Shown piece after piece: positions 25,500 through 33,748 of a stretch of 64,000 bases of DNA. The DNA lies in NCBI GenBank assembly GCA_050043265.1, contig JBHJIR010000032.1, forward strand, positions 43,794 through 107,793, read 5' to 3'. Within the stretch, counting starts at the first letter, position 1. Every line of letters begins with the position of its first letter. Under the pieces are notes generated by a model. It did not search any database. It saw only the letters and a program-made list of their open reading frames with translations, and was not told the origin of the DNA. This DNA comes from Pelagibius sp050043265 (GTDB lineage: Bacteria > Pseudomonadota > Alphaproteobacteria > Kiloniellales > Kiloniellaceae). The position numbers were made by a program, and so were the translations under genes.

Positions 25500-26768
25500 A
25501 TGAAGAGACCCGATTTTCTTGGATTCCTGCGGAACCTTCCGCCCTTCGCGGCCTACTGCGGGCGGCGCTTCCTGGCCGACCAGTGCCTCAGGACCGCGAC
25601 CCAGCTGAGCTATGCCTCGCTGCTCGCCATCGTGCCGATTCTGGCCATCTGCGTCGGCCTGCTCGCGGCCTTCCCCGCCTTCGAGACGCTGCGGGTCGAT
25701 GCTCAGCTGATGCTGTTCCAGAATCTGGTGCCCAACGCCGGGGTGGAAGTCAGCGATCAGATTGCCACTTTCGTCGAAAATGCCCGCTCGGCGACCGGCT
25801 TCGGCACCCTGGCCCTCATGGTGACCGCCATCCTGTTGCTATCGACCATCAACGGTGCCTTCAATGGCATCTGGCGGGTGACCGAGCCGCGCCCGCTGAC
25901 GGTGCGCATCATGGCCTATTGGATGGTGCTGACCATCGGGCCGATTTTCCTCGGTGCCTCGCTGTCGCTGTCCAGCTACGGCTTCGCCACCACGGTGCTG
26001 GAGCACGGCGACAGGGCCTTCGGGTTGACCCGCCTGCTGCCATTCCTGCTGACATCGGTCGGATTCACGCTGATTTACCTCGTGGTGCCGGCGCGCTCGG
26101 TCGCCATTCTCCATGCGCTCTTGGGCGGCGTGGTGGCGGGGGCCCTGTCGGAGCTGCTGAAGACAGGCTTCGGCTTCTACCTGAAACAGTTCCCATCCTA
26201 CGAGGCGATCTACGGCGCCATGGCGGCAATACCCATTTTCCTGGTGTGGATGTATCTCTCCTGGGCCGTCGTGCTGTTCGGGGCAGAGATCGCCGCGGCC
26301 GCGCCGGAATGGCGTCTCGTCGACCGTCTGCGCCAGGGCAGCCGCGGCGCCGGCCCGCGGCTGGCGCTGGCGCTGGCCTTGCTCTATCGCCTGCGCAATG
26401 CGGCGCGCAGCGGCACGGTGCTGAAGGAGACCGCGCTGACCCGCGGGCTGCCGGCCGGCCGCGACCAGTTTGCCTCGGTGATGCACGCCCTGAAGCAGCA
26501 CGGCTTTGCCAGCCGCAGCGGCGGGCGCTGGTTTCTCGCCCGTGACCTGACGGCGGCCAGCCTGCAGGACCTGCTGGCCGCGCTCGATCTGGCGCTCGAT
26601 CCGGGGGAGGGCTGGCCCGAAGGCGTCGAGGCCATCGTGAATGCGGCGGGCGAACTGGGCAGCGGCGTGAAGGGCAAGAGCCTTGCCGCGCTGATCGACA
26701 AGGCGACCGCCAGCGATCCGCCTGACGGCGTTGCGCGCTTGCATCCCGCGCCGAGCGATGAAAGATAG
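25500..26768 (+). CDS. YihY/BrkB-family inner-membrane protein
   Basis: Polytopic membrane protein of the YihY family (formerly mislabelled ribonuclease BN), 422 residues. About six membrane segments occupy residues 25-285, beginning with QCLRTATQLSYASLLAIVPI and including TINGAFNGIWRV and PSYEAIYGAMAAIPIFLVWMY, which are conserved family blocks. A cytosolic C-terminal domain of about 130 residues looks winged-helix-like (LPAGRDQFASVMHALKQHGF). The molecular function of the family is not established. The start ATG at 25500 (MKRPDFLGF) is preferred over an upstream ATG at 25353, whose product is not family-like and would span the candidate promoter. Confidence 0.9.
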   Translation: MKRPDFLGFLRNLPPFAAYCGRRFLADQCLRTATQLSYASLLAIVPILAICVGLLAAFPAFETLRVDAQLMLFQNLVPNAGVEVSDQIATFVENARSATGFGTLALMVTAILLLSTINGAFNGIWRVTEPRPLTVRIMAYWMVLTIGPIFLGASLSLSSYGFATTVLEHGDRAFGLTRLLPFLLTSVGFTLIYLVVPARSVAILHALLGGVVAGALSELLKTGFGFYLKQFPSYEAIYGAMAAIPIFLVWMYLSWAVVLFGAEIAAAAPEWRLVDRLRQGSRGAGPRLALALALLYRLRNAARSGTVLKETALTRGLPAGRDQFASVMHALKQHGFASRSGGRWFLARDLTAASLQDLLAALDLALDPGEGWPEGVEAIVNAAGELGSGVKGKSLAALIDKATASDPPDGVARLHPAPSDER

Positions 26769-26785
26769 CCGAAGGACGCGCCAAT

Positions 26786-26827
26786 CCTTAGCGCCGGCTC
26801 CTGAGTGCCGGCCCCTTAGCACCGGCC
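26786..26827. repeat. 14-bp tandem repeat, three copies
   Basis: Units CCTTAGCGCCGGCT, CCTGAGTGCCGGCC and CCTTAGCACCGGCC occupy 26786-26799, 26800-26813 and 26814-26827. A degenerate partial fourth copy follows. The array fills the gap between the YihY-family stop and the LysE-family ribosome-binding region. Confidence 0.85.
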
Positions 26828-26849
26828 CTTTAAGCAAGAGATCCCGCCG

Positions 26850-27482
26850 ATGGAATTGATCCACGTTTTGAGTTTCGCCGCGGTGGCGGCGCTGCTGGTC
26901 ATGTCGCCCGGCCCCAACGGCGTGCTGATCGCCAAGACCGTGCCGACGTCGGGCCGCGCGGCGGGCTTTGCCAACGTGGCCGGCTTCGTCGCCGCCTTCT
27001 ACCTGCACGGCTCGCTGTCGATCTTTGGGATCTCGGTCATCCTGGTGCGCTCGGCCGAAGCTTTCTTCGTGGTGAAGATGCTCGGCGCCGCCTATCTCTG
27101 CTGGATCGGCATCAAGGCGTTGCGCGAAGCCTGGCGGGGTATCGACAAGGTCGCCGCCGTGGCCCCGGCACGACGCCGGCGAACGATTGCCAAGGCCTTT
27201 GCCGAAGGCTTCGTCACCAACGCGCTGAACCCCAAGGTGTCGATGTTCTACCTCGCCGCCTTTCCGCAGTTCATTCCCTTGGGGGAGGGCGCCGTGCCGG
27301 CGGCCTTCCTGCTGGTCTGCGTGCATGCCCTGATCAACGCGGTGTGGTTCAGCGCCATCATCCTGCTGTTCGCGCGCCTCATGCGCGCTGCGCGCAGCGG
27401 GCGGTTCCAGCGCTGGCTGAAGGGGGTGACCGGGGTCGTCTTCGTGGCCTTCGGCGCCAAGCTCGCCGCGCTCAATCCCTAG
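26850..27482 (+). CDS. LysE/RhtB-family amino-acid exporter
   Basis: Inner-membrane efflux protein of 210 residues with about six hydrophobic helices. The first helix ends in VMSPGPNGVLIAKT, the conserved PGP motif of the family, and the second block is GAAYLCWIGIKALREAW. The basic cytosolic loop (PARRRRTIAKAFAEGF) precedes NPKVSMFYLAAFPQF, another family hallmark. Substrates of relatives include lysine, threonine and homoserine lactones; the one here is unknown. It may be cotranscribed with the YihY-family gene across the tandem-repeat gap. It converges with the cbpM gene, with 24 bp between stops. Confidence 0.93.
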   Translation: MELIHVLSFAAVAALLVMSPGPNGVLIAKTVPTSGRAAGFANVAGFVAAFYLHGSLSIFGISVILVRSAEAFFVVKMLGAAYLCWIGIKALREAWRGIDKVAAVAPARRRRTIAKAFAEGFVTNALNPKVSMFYLAAFPQFIPLGEGAVPAAFLLVCVHALINAVWFSAIILLFARLMRAARSGRFQRWLKGVTGVVFVAFGAKLAALNP

Positions 27483-27506
27483 ATTTGGTATCGGCCCCGG
27501 CCGGCA

Positions 27507-27848
27507 TCAGTGGTGGGCGGGCGTCTCGTCGTCGTCGCTGAGGTAGTCGCGCAGCTGCTCCTGTGCCGATTCCGGCAGCTCCTGGATCGCTTCGTTCAGC
27601 TCGGACAGCGCGCGGCGCAGGCTGTAGACTTGGTCGAGCAGACGCAGCACCACCGGTATGGCGTCCTCGTTCACGCCCAGGTCGTTGCGCAGCTCGGCGA
27701 TCAGCTTCACGCGCGCCACATCGGCATCGTCGAAATAGAAGTCGCCGCTTTCTTCGATGGGCAGCACCCAGTGCTGCTCGATCCAGGCGTGCAGCTCGCT
27801 GGCGCCGATGTCCAGCGTGACCAGCACTTCGTCGAACTTTACCGTCAT
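27507..27848 (-). CDS. cbpM: chaperone modulator CbpM family (MerR-like)
   Basis: A 113-residue protein resembling CbpM, the specific inhibitor and modulator of the DnaJ homologue CbpA. The N-terminal MerR-like segment (LDIGASELHAWIEQHWVLPI, then FYFDDADVARVKLIAELRND) is followed by a helical region (VVLRLLDQVYSLRRALSEL) and an acidic tail ending in histidines. The gene directly follows the cbpA-like gene (64-bp gap), the usual cbpA-cbpM pairing. CbpM binds the J-domain of CbpA to limit its DnaK co-chaperone and DNA-binding activity. Confidence 0.88.
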   Translation of the reverse strand: MTVKFDEVLVTLDIGASELHAWIEQHWVLPIEESGDFYFDDADVARVKLIAELRNDLGVNEDAIPVVLRLLDQVYSLRRALSELNEAIQELPESAQEQLRDYLSDDDETPAHH

Positions 27849-27912
27849 GGGCCTCGTGCTCCCCTTTTTCCCTGCAGCTTTCCCCGCGGCCTTCGGCCGC
27901 GTTCGGCCCGCG

Positions 27913-28821
27913 TCAGGTCATGCCCGCCTTGCGCCGCGGGTCGTAGTCGTGCGAGCGGCTCCAGTTCTCGACGAACTCGCGCAGCTCCTGGTCCGGCCGC
28001 TCCGGCAGCATGACGCGCAGCTTCACGTACTGGTCACCGGTCTCGGCGCCCTCGCGCGGCGGAATGCCCTTGCCCTTCAGCCGCAGGGTCGAGCCGCTGT
28101 TGGAGCCCTGAGGGATCTTCATCGAGACGCTGCCGTGGACCGTGGGCACGGTGACGGTGGCGCCGAGCAAAGCCTCCTGCAGGGTCACCGGCAGCTCGAC
28201 GTGGACGTTGTTGCCCTTGCGTTCGAAGAAGGGGTGGGGCTCGATGTGGACCTCGACCAGCGCATCGCCGGCCGGGCCGCCGCCAACGCCGGGCATGCCC
28301 TGGCCTTTCAGGCGCAGGCTCTGGCGGTCTTCGGTGCCCGGCGGGATGCGGACGTCCAGGGTCTTGCCGTCGGCCAGCTTGATGCGCTTCTTGGCGCCCT
28401 TGGCGGCTTCCATGAAGCTGATCGGCACGGTGTAGGACACGTTGGCGCCGGGCCGCCGAACCCGGCGGGTCCGTGCACCGAACAGGTCGGAAAAGATGTC
28501 GTCGACGTTGACGTCCTCGCCGAAGTCGAAGGGGCTGTACTTGGCGCCCCGTTTGGTGCCGGCGTGGTTGCGGTAGAAGCCGCCCTTCGAGGGAGTCTCC
28601 TGGCCGCTGGCATCGATCTCCCCCTGGTCGAAGCGCTTACGCTTCTCCGGGTCGCCCAGAATGCTGTAGGCGTGGGAGACTTCCTTGAACTTCAGCTCGA
28701 TGGCGTCGTTGCCCGGGTTGATGTCCGGATGCAACTCCTTGGCCAGCTTGCGGTAGGCGCGCTTGATATCCTCTTGCGAGGCCGAGCGCTCGACATTCAG
28801 CAGCTTATAGGGATCCTGCAT
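27913..28821 (-). CDS. cbpA: DnaJ-like curved-DNA-binding co-chaperone CbpA
   Basis: Type II J-protein that stimulates DnaK and, in E. coli, binds curved DNA in stationary phase. The J-domain spans residues 1-66 with the HPD triad at 31-33, then a G/F-poor linker (about 70-120) and the two beta-sandwich substrate domains (VSYTVPISFMEAAKGAKKRI, then NVHVELPVTLQEALLGATV). There is no zinc finger, which separates it from DnaJ proper. Length is 302 residues. The start ATG at 28821 (MQDPYKLLNVE) is chosen over a 26-residue upstream extension that does not resemble the family. The cbpM gene follows. Confidence 0.94.
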   Translation of the reverse strand: MQDPYKLLNVERSASQEDIKRAYRKLAKELHPDINPGNDAIELKFKEVSHAYSILGDPEKRKRFDQGEIDASGQETPSKGGFYRNHAGTKRGAKYSPFDFGEDVNVDDIFSDLFGARTRRVRRPGANVSYTVPISFMEAAKGAKKRIKLADGKTLDVRIPPGTEDRQSLRLKGQGMPGVGGGPAGDALVEVHIEPHPFFERKGNNVHVELPVTLQEALLGATVTVPTVHGSVSMKIPQGSNSGSTLRLKGKGIPPREGAETGDQYVKLRVMLPERPDQELREFVENWSRSHDYDPRRKAGMT

Positions 28822-28977
28822 AGGCTCTAACGTTGTGACCCTGAAGATATGGCCCCGGGGTATTGTGGCCCTGGAATCGGGGAAGGAGGCGTCCGCCAAG
28901 GATACCCCCTCCCGATCTTACACCCAAGAGCCAGTCTAAAGCCGTTAACAACAGCCCAGAGGCGCCGACTGGCGGCC

Positions 28978-29454
28978 TTATTGGCGGATTTCCCAGGCGC
29001 CGTCCGGCTGGCGGCAGGCGACGCCGTAGGCCTGCTCCTCCTTGCCGCCGATGATGACGGGCTGCTGGAACTCGCGGCAATAGGCGCCGGTCGAGGAGGT
29101 GCCCTCGCGGGTCGGCGTTACGCTGCCCTGGTTGCCGGTGTTGGGGTTGCTCCAGCTGATGGTCTCGCCCACCGGGGCGACGGTCGCGCGCTGATAGGCC
29201 GACTCGGCCTTCTGCTTGTCGACCTCGTCCATGGAGCGGCCGATCTCGCTGCCGACGAAAGCGCCGAGCAGGGCGCCGGCGGCGGTGGCGGCCAATTGGC
29301 CGCTGCCCCCGCCGAACTGGGCACCGAACAGGCCGCCAAGCGCGGCACCGCCCAGGGTGCCGACAGTCTGCTTCGTGCCGCCCAGGCTGCTGTTTTCGCA
29401 GGCACCAACGGTCAGCGCGATGGCGGCTGCGGCGATAACGACTCGGAACTTCAT
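28978..29454 (-). CDS. 17-kDa surface antigen-type outer-membrane lipoprotein
   Basis: A small lipoprotein of 158 residues. The signal peptide ends in a lipobox (LTVGAC, lipidated cysteine at 19). The next 60 residues are a glycine-rich glycine-zipper region (TLGGAALGGLFGAQFGGGSG, ALLGAFVGSEIGRSMDE), the RT0821/Lpp0805 17-kDa antigen pattern. The C-terminal half holds a conserved beta-rich segment with CREFQQPVIIGGKEEQAYGV and a cysteine pair that may form a disulfide. Probably anchored in the outer membrane; the function is structural or unknown. The start is ATG 29454, preferred over a GTG-type extension at 29478. Confidence 0.88.
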   Translation of the reverse strand: MKFRVVIAAAAIALTVGACENSSLGGTKQTVGTLGGAALGGLFGAQFGGGSGQLAATAAGALLGAFVGSEIGRSMDEVDKQKAESAYQRATVAPVGETISWSNPNTGNQGSVTPTREGTSSTGAYCREFQQPVIIGGKEEQAYGVACRQPDGAWEIRQ

Positions 29455-29809
29455 TGCAATGCCCTTTCTCATCGTCAAGGTCCCCCCGACCGACGGCTCC
29501 CGTCTTTGGGCCTCATCTGTACGGCCCAGGGGGAAGTGTTAGGCCGAAAATGCGGCAAACCGGTGGCAATTGCCAGAGCGGCTGAATTCCGTTGCGTAGT
29601 ACGCCGCCCACCGCCAAACCATCCCCGCGCAAGATTTCCCCTGTTTCTGGGGCATAGGTGTTTCCGGCTTGTTCTAGGGCCTATTCTAGTCTGAACCGCC
29701 GCTATATGGTGGCGCACTGCGACAGATCAACGCCGGTCCCGCCCGGAGGTTGCCGTTAGGGCGCCAACAGGTTTCAGGGGGGGCGCCGGTTCGCGAAGGA
29801 TAGAGGTGA
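29455..29809. other. 355-bp divergent intergenic region, no gene found
   Basis: Lies between the 17-kDa-antigen gene (minus) and pdxH (plus). No credible small open frame is seen. It contains a perfect 12-bp palindrome, TGGCAATTGCCA (29564-29575), and a TTCTAG direct repeat around 29672-29688. Promoters for both flanking genes should be here, but no pair of -35/-10 boxes is convincing. Confidence 0.6.
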
Positions 29810-30418
29810 ATGGATATCAGATCGGAACAGCCGGCCGATCCCCTGGCGATCTTTGGCGCCTGGCTGGCCGAGGCCGAGGCGTCGGAGCCGAACGACGCCA
29901 ACGCCATGGCGCTGGCGACCGTCGGCGAGGACGGCATGCCGTCCAGCCGCATGGTGCTGCTGAAGGGCTACGATCCGGACGGTTTCGTGATCTACACAAA
30001 CTACGAAAGCAGCAAGGGCCGCAAGCTGCTGGCGACGCCCAAGGCGGCCCTGCTGTTCCATTGGAAGAGCCTGCGCCGACAGGTCCGCATCGAAGGCGGT
30101 GTGGCGCCGGTCAGCGATGCCGAGGCCGCCGAGTACTTTGCCAGCCGCCATAAGCAGAGCCGGATCGGCGCCTGGGCGAGCCAGCAGTCGCGTCCCCTGG
30201 CCGGCCGCTTCGAACTGGAAAAGCGCGTTGCGCTCTACGCCGCCAAGTACGCGATCGGTACCGTGCCGCGGCCCTCTTACTGGTCGGGCTTCCGGCTGAC
30301 GCCGCGGCTGATCGAATTCTGGCAGGACGGCGCTTTCCGCCTGCACGACCGCCTAGTTTACAGCCGCGAAACGCCGGGGGCGGAGAACGGCTGGACGACG
30401 GAGCGGCTCTACCCGTGA
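29810..30418 (+). CDS. pdxH: pyridoxamine/pyridoxine 5'-phosphate oxidase
   Basis: FMN-dependent oxidase that makes pyridoxal 5'-phosphate from pyridoxine or pyridoxamine phosphate. The 202 residues carry the family blocks DANAMALATVGEDGMPSSRM, VLLKGYDPDGFVIYTNYESS, the FMN-contacting SRIGAWASQQSRPL and the C-terminal signature FWQDGAFRLHDRLVYSR with RLYP at the end. AGAGG precedes the ATG at 29810. The downstream metal-exporter gene overlaps by 4 bp (GTGA), so the two are coupled. The product supplies cofactor to several PLP enzymes in the window (hemA, threonine aldolase, class III aminotransferase). Confidence 0.96.
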   Translation: MDIRSEQPADPLAIFGAWLAEAEASEPNDANAMALATVGEDGMPSSRMVLLKGYDPDGFVIYTNYESSKGRKLLATPKAALLFHWKSLRRQVRIEGGVAPVSDAEAAEYFASRHKQSRIGAWASQQSRPLAGRFELEKRVALYAAKYAIGTVPRPSYWSGFRLTPRLIEFWQDGAFRLHDRLVYSRETPGAENGWTTERLYP

Positions 30419-31365
30419 GCGGCGGCGAACAGACGGCCGCTAAAGTCACCGGTCCCGAGGCTGCCCGCCTGCTGCGGCTGGCGACGACGGCCTCGGTGGC
30501 CACCGCCTGCCTGCTGATCGTGGTGAAGCTGGTCGCCTTCATGCTGACGGATTCGGTCAGCATCCTGTCGACGCTGATAGACTCGCTGCTGGATGCCGCC
30601 GCTTCGATGGTGAACCTCATCGCCGTGCGCCATGCTCTGGTGCCGGCCGATCGCGAGCACCGCTTCGGCCACGGCAAGGCCGAGCCGCTGGCCGCCATGG
30701 CCCAGGCGGCCTTCATCACCGGCTCTGCGATCTTCCTGGTGATCGAGGCCGCGCCGCGTTTCTTCACGCCGCATCCGATTGAGCGCAGTGAAGTCGGCAT
30801 CGCCGTCATGGTTTTCTCGATCGTCGCCACCCTGGCGCTGGTGGCGCTGCAGCGCCATGTCATCCGCCGGACCGGCTCGCTGGCGATCAGCGCCGATCAG
30901 TTGCACTACACCGGCGACGTGCTGGTCAACGGGGCGGTGATCCTCGCGCTGGTGCTGGCCACGCAGCTCGGCTGGCGCTTCGTCGATCCGATCTTCGGCA
31001 TCGGCATCGCCGCCTACATCCTCTACAACGCCTGGCAGATCGCCAGCGGAGCGCTCGACATGCTGATGGACCGCGAACTGCCGGAGGACGAGCGCGCCCG
31101 CATCCGCGAGGTGATCCTCGGCCACCGCGGGGTGCTTGGCGTTCACGACCTGCGCACCCGCGCCTCGGGGCCGCAGATCTTCATCCAGTGCCACGTCGAG
31201 CTGGATCCTCATCAGAGTCTGGTGCAGGCCCATGCCATCGCCGATGCGCTGGAGGGCGAGCTGCGTGAGGCCTTCCCTGGTGCCGAGGTGATCGTTCACC
31301 AGGATCCCTTCGAAGGCGGCCAACGGGGCCGCGGCAGCGAGGCGCCGGACACGCTGCATGGCTGA
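30415..31365 (+). CDS. cation diffusion facilitator (FieF-type metal exporter)
   Basis: Proton-coupled exporter of divalent metals (Zn, Fe or similar), 316 residues with about six membrane helices and a cytosolic C-terminal domain. The transport-site residues are visible as two aspartates in STLIDSLLDAAAS (helix 2) and HxxxD in HYTGDVLVN (helix 5), the same pattern as E. coli FieF. HRFGHGKAEPLAAMAQAAF is a family hallmark. The C-terminal ferredoxin-like domain (about 215-300) contains VHDLRTRASGPQIFIQCHVE, which usually binds regulatory metal. It starts with GTG at 30415, overlapping the pdxH stop. Confidence 0.94.
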   Translation: MSGGEQTAAKVTGPEAARLLRLATTASVATACLLIVVKLVAFMLTDSVSILSTLIDSLLDAAASMVNLIAVRHALVPADREHRFGHGKAEPLAAMAQAAFITGSAIFLVIEAAPRFFTPHPIERSEVGIAVMVFSIVATLALVALQRHVIRRTGSLAISADQLHYTGDVLVNGAVILALVLATQLGWRFVDPIFGIGIAAYILYNAWQIASGALDMLMDRELPEDERARIREVILGHRGVLGVHDLRTRASGPQIFIQCHVELDPHQSLVQAHAIADALEGELREAFPGAEVIVHQDPFEGGQRGRGSEAPDTLHG

Positions 31366-31381
31366 GCCGCGTCTTTGGCTC

Positions 31382-31395
31382 TTGACCCAGGTCAA
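31382..31395 (+). promoter_or_regulatory. FNR/FixK-type operator upstream of the universal stress gene
   Basis: TTGACCCAGGTCAA, that is TTGAC-N4-GTCAA, matches the CRP/FNR-family consensus (TTGAT/C-N4-A/GTCAA) with perfect dyad symmetry. It lies 82 bp before the start at 31478 and 16 bp after the metal-exporter stop. If it acts as a class II site centred near -41.5, the transcript would begin at about 31430. This suggests induction under low oxygen. Confidence 0.7.
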
Positions 31396-31477
31396 TGCTT
31401 GCGGACGATAGATGTCCTTTGATGACAAGAGCGTAACAGCCGTTCTTTCGTATTTCATTTTTGCCAAGGAGCCAGCC

Positions 31478-32473
31478 ATGGATTGGGCCTCCATTCTTGC
31501 CGTGACCGACGGGGCCGCGGGCAGCGACGCAGCGATGGCCGCGGCAGTTGACCTCGGCCAGCGCTTCGGCGCCCGCGTCGAATTCCTACACGTCGCCAAC
31601 GACCCCCGCGATCTGCTGCCCTATGTCGGCGAAGGCATGTCCGGCACGGCTCTGGAGCAGGTTATGGCTTCGGTCGAGGCCAGCAACGCCAAGCGCCGCG
31701 AGGCTGTCGATGCCAGCTTCAAGCGGCTGTGCAGCGGCGCCGGCCTGCCCGTGGTGGGCGCCGACGAACCGGTGGAGGCGGGTGCCTTCGCGGTCTGCCT
31801 GAATGTCGTCACCGGCCGCCAACCCGAAGAGATCGAGCGGCGGGCCCGTCTCTGCGACCTCATCGTAATGCCGCATCCCTCGCTGACCGAAGGCGACGAA
31901 TCGGCCTCGATGGATGCGGCGCTGTTCGGCACCGGCCGCCCCGTTATCACGGCACCGGCGAAGACCAAAAAGGACTTCGGCAGCAAGGTCGCCATCGCCT
32001 GGGACGGCTCGCGCGAGGGCGCCCTGGCGGTCACCGGCGCGCTGCCGCTGCTGAAGACGGCCCACGAGGTGGTGATCATCACCGCGCGCGAGGACGACGA
32101 CGTGGTGGAGCCTTCCGCGCTGGCCCGCTACCTGGCCGGGCACGGCATCAAGGCGAAGACCTGGGCCTACACGCCTGGTAGCGAGCCGATCGCCGAGGGA
32201 CTGCTGGATCAGGCCGATCATGCCGGTTCCGATTGCCTGGTCATGGGCGCCTACGGCCACAGCCGTCTGCGCGAGCGCATCCTGGGCGGGGCCACCGAAG
32301 GCGTCCTTCAGCGCGCCAAGATCCCCGTTCTCATGATGCATAGAGTGATGCCGGTGCCAGCCCCAGGGGGCGCAGGTTTGCGCTCTCTGGGGGAATGGGC
32401 GAAGCTGGCGGGGAGGCCGAAGGGCCGCCGGGCGAGGATTTCCGCGCCGGCGAAGGTCGGGGCCGTTGCGTAG
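31478..32473 (+). CDS. tandem-domain universal stress protein
   Basis: A 331-residue stress protein with two Usp-type domains (about 1-155 and 165-295). The first begins WASILAVTDGAAGSDAAMAA; the second begins SKVAIAWDGSREGALAVTGA and keeps most of the nucleotide-binding signature (GAYGHSRLRERILGGATEG), whereas the first domain lacks it. A tail of about 35 residues rich in Pro, Gly, Lys and Arg follows. AAGGAG (31466-31471) precedes the ATG at 31478, which excludes the longer frame from 31412. The perfect FNR-type box upstream suggests the protein is made in microaerobic or anaerobic conditions, as for many alphaproteobacterial Usp genes. Confidence 0.93.
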   Translation: MDWASILAVTDGAAGSDAAMAAAVDLGQRFGARVEFLHVANDPRDLLPYVGEGMSGTALEQVMASVEASNAKRREAVDASFKRLCSGAGLPVVGADEPVEAGAFAVCLNVVTGRQPEEIERRARLCDLIVMPHPSLTEGDESASMDAALFGTGRPVITAPAKTKKDFGSKVAIAWDGSREGALAVTGALPLLKTAHEVVIITAREDDDVVEPSALARYLAGHGIKAKTWAYTPGSEPIAEGLLDQADHAGSDCLVMGAYGHSRLRERILGGATEGVLQRAKIPVLMMHRVMPVPAPGGAGLRSLGEWAKLAGRPKGRRARISAPAKVGAVA

Positions 32474-32485
32474 CAGGAGGTTTGA

Positions 32486-32851
32486 GTGAGCATAAAGAAC
32501 ATCCGTCTGGAACTGGCCCGGGACCGGGACTTTCCCAACGGCAGCGCGGCGCACGGCTATATCCTGAAGGCCCCGCTGACGCCGGAGGGCCATATCGACG
32601 CCGAAGCCTGGCGCCGGCTGCGCGAGGGCTGCACGGTGACCCGCTTTTGGGAGGGCGAGCCGGATGAGACCGGCCACCTGCGCCATACCCGGGGCGGCCA
32701 CTGGGCTTTCCACTACGACGTGAAGGGCGATCCCGACGACGACGAGACCGGGTTCAAGTTCGAATCCCACGTGTTCAAGGAAGGCGAATACGTGTCGATC
32801 CAAGAACATGACGGAGACCTGCGCACCTTCCGCGTGGTCTCGGTTCGCTGA
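32486..32851 (+). CDS. small hydrophilic protein of unknown function
   Basis: A 121-residue, acidic, soluble protein without signal peptide or membrane segment. Its sequence is dense in charged and aromatic residues (RFWEGEPDETGHLRHTRGGH, then ESHVFKEGEYVSIQEHDGDL) and suggests a compact beta-rich fold. I do not recognise a named family. The GTG start at 32486 has a perfect AGGAGG 6 bp upstream, so it is certainly translated. It begins 12 bp after the universal stress gene and is probably in the same, possibly FNR-controlled, transcript, which hints at a stress or redox role. Confidence 0.85.
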   Translation: MSIKNIRLELARDRDFPNGSAAHGYILKAPLTPEGHIDAEAWRRLREGCTVTRFWEGEPDETGHLRHTRGGHWAFHYDVKGDPDDDETGFKFESHVFKEGEYVSIQEHDGDLRTFRVVSVR

Positions 32852-32938
32852 TTGCAGGGGCTGGCATTCCCCCCGGTGGCATCTCCCGGGTCGAATTTCT
32901 CCGGTGGCAGCGCGCCGCCGCCGGAGTAAGATCGCGCC

Positions 32939-33718
32939 ATGAGCGGAACTGAAAACGGACCCAATGGAGCCGAAGGCCCAGGCGGACAACGTCAGCGGGT
33001 GGTTCTGACCGGCGCCAGCCGGGGCATCGGCCACGCCACTGTGAAGCGCTTCAGCGACGAGGGTTGGGAAATCATCACCTGCTCGCGCGAGGAGGTACCG
33101 GCCCACTGCCTGCGCGACCCCAACTGGACCCACCATATCACCGCCGACCTGGCCGACAAGAAAGCGGTGGCGGCCTTCATCGCCGAGGCCAAGGAGATCA
33201 TCGGCGACGGCCCGGTGCATGCCTTGGTCAACAATGCGGCGGTGTCGCCGAAGACGGCCTTCAAGGAGCGCCTCGGCTGCCTGAACGGCAGCCGCGATCT
33301 GTGGCGCGAAGTCTTCGAGTTGAACTTCTTCGCGCCGCTGGCGCTGGGCCGGGGTTTTGCGTCGCCCTTGCGCAAAGGGCAGGGCGCTATCGTGAACATC
33401 ACCTCGATCGCCGGTCACGGCGTGCATCCCTTCGCCGGCTCGGCCTATTCGACCTCGAAGGCGGCGCTTTCCGCGCTGACCCGCGAGATGGCGGTGGAGT
33501 TCGCCGAGCTGAACGTGCGGGTCAATGCTGTGGCGCCCGGCGAGATCGAAACCGAGATGATCGGCGAGGAGTACGAGGCGCTGATCCCGCGCATTCCGCT
33601 GCACCGCATGGGCCGTCCCGAGGAGGTCGCTGCGACGGTGTTCCGCCTCTGCACGCCGGATTTCGGCTACGTCACCGGCACCGAGATCTTCGTCACCGGC
33701 GGCCAGCACCTGTACTGA
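32939..33718 (+). CDS. short-chain dehydrogenase/reductase (SDR)
   Basis: Classical SDR oxidoreductase, 259 residues, cytosolic. The nucleotide-binding motif is TGASRGIGHA (residues 24-33), NNAA follows at the end of beta-4, and the catalytic tetrad shows a serine in NITSIAG and YSTSKAA with the Tyr-x3-Lys. The PG motif AVAPGEIETEM is present. The TGASRGIG loop and absence of an Asp at the end of beta-2 (ITCSREEV) favour NADP over NAD. The substrate is unknown. The start ATG at 32939 gives an 18-residue glycine-rich leader. It stands 87 bp after the small protein gene and may have its own promoter. Confidence 0.93.
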   Translation: MSGTENGPNGAEGPGGQRQRVVLTGASRGIGHATVKRFSDEGWEIITCSREEVPAHCLRDPNWTHHITADLADKKAVAAFIAEAKEIIGDGPVHALVNNAAVSPKTAFKERLGCLNGSRDLWREVFELNFFAPLALGRGFASPLRKGQGAIVNITSIAGHGVHPFAGSAYSTSKAALSALTREMAVEFAELNVRVNAVAPGEIETEMIGEEYEALIPRIPLHRMGRPEEVAATVFRLCTPDFGYVTGTEIFVTGGQHLY

Positions 33719-33748
33719 GCGCTCGCGCTTGCCGCTTGCACATACCGA

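Noticed and set aside
32750..32775. GGTTCAAGTTCGAATCCC, similar to a tRNA T-arm
   Set aside because: No acceptor, D or anticodon arms can be paired around it, and it lies in a coding frame with a strong ribosome-binding site.
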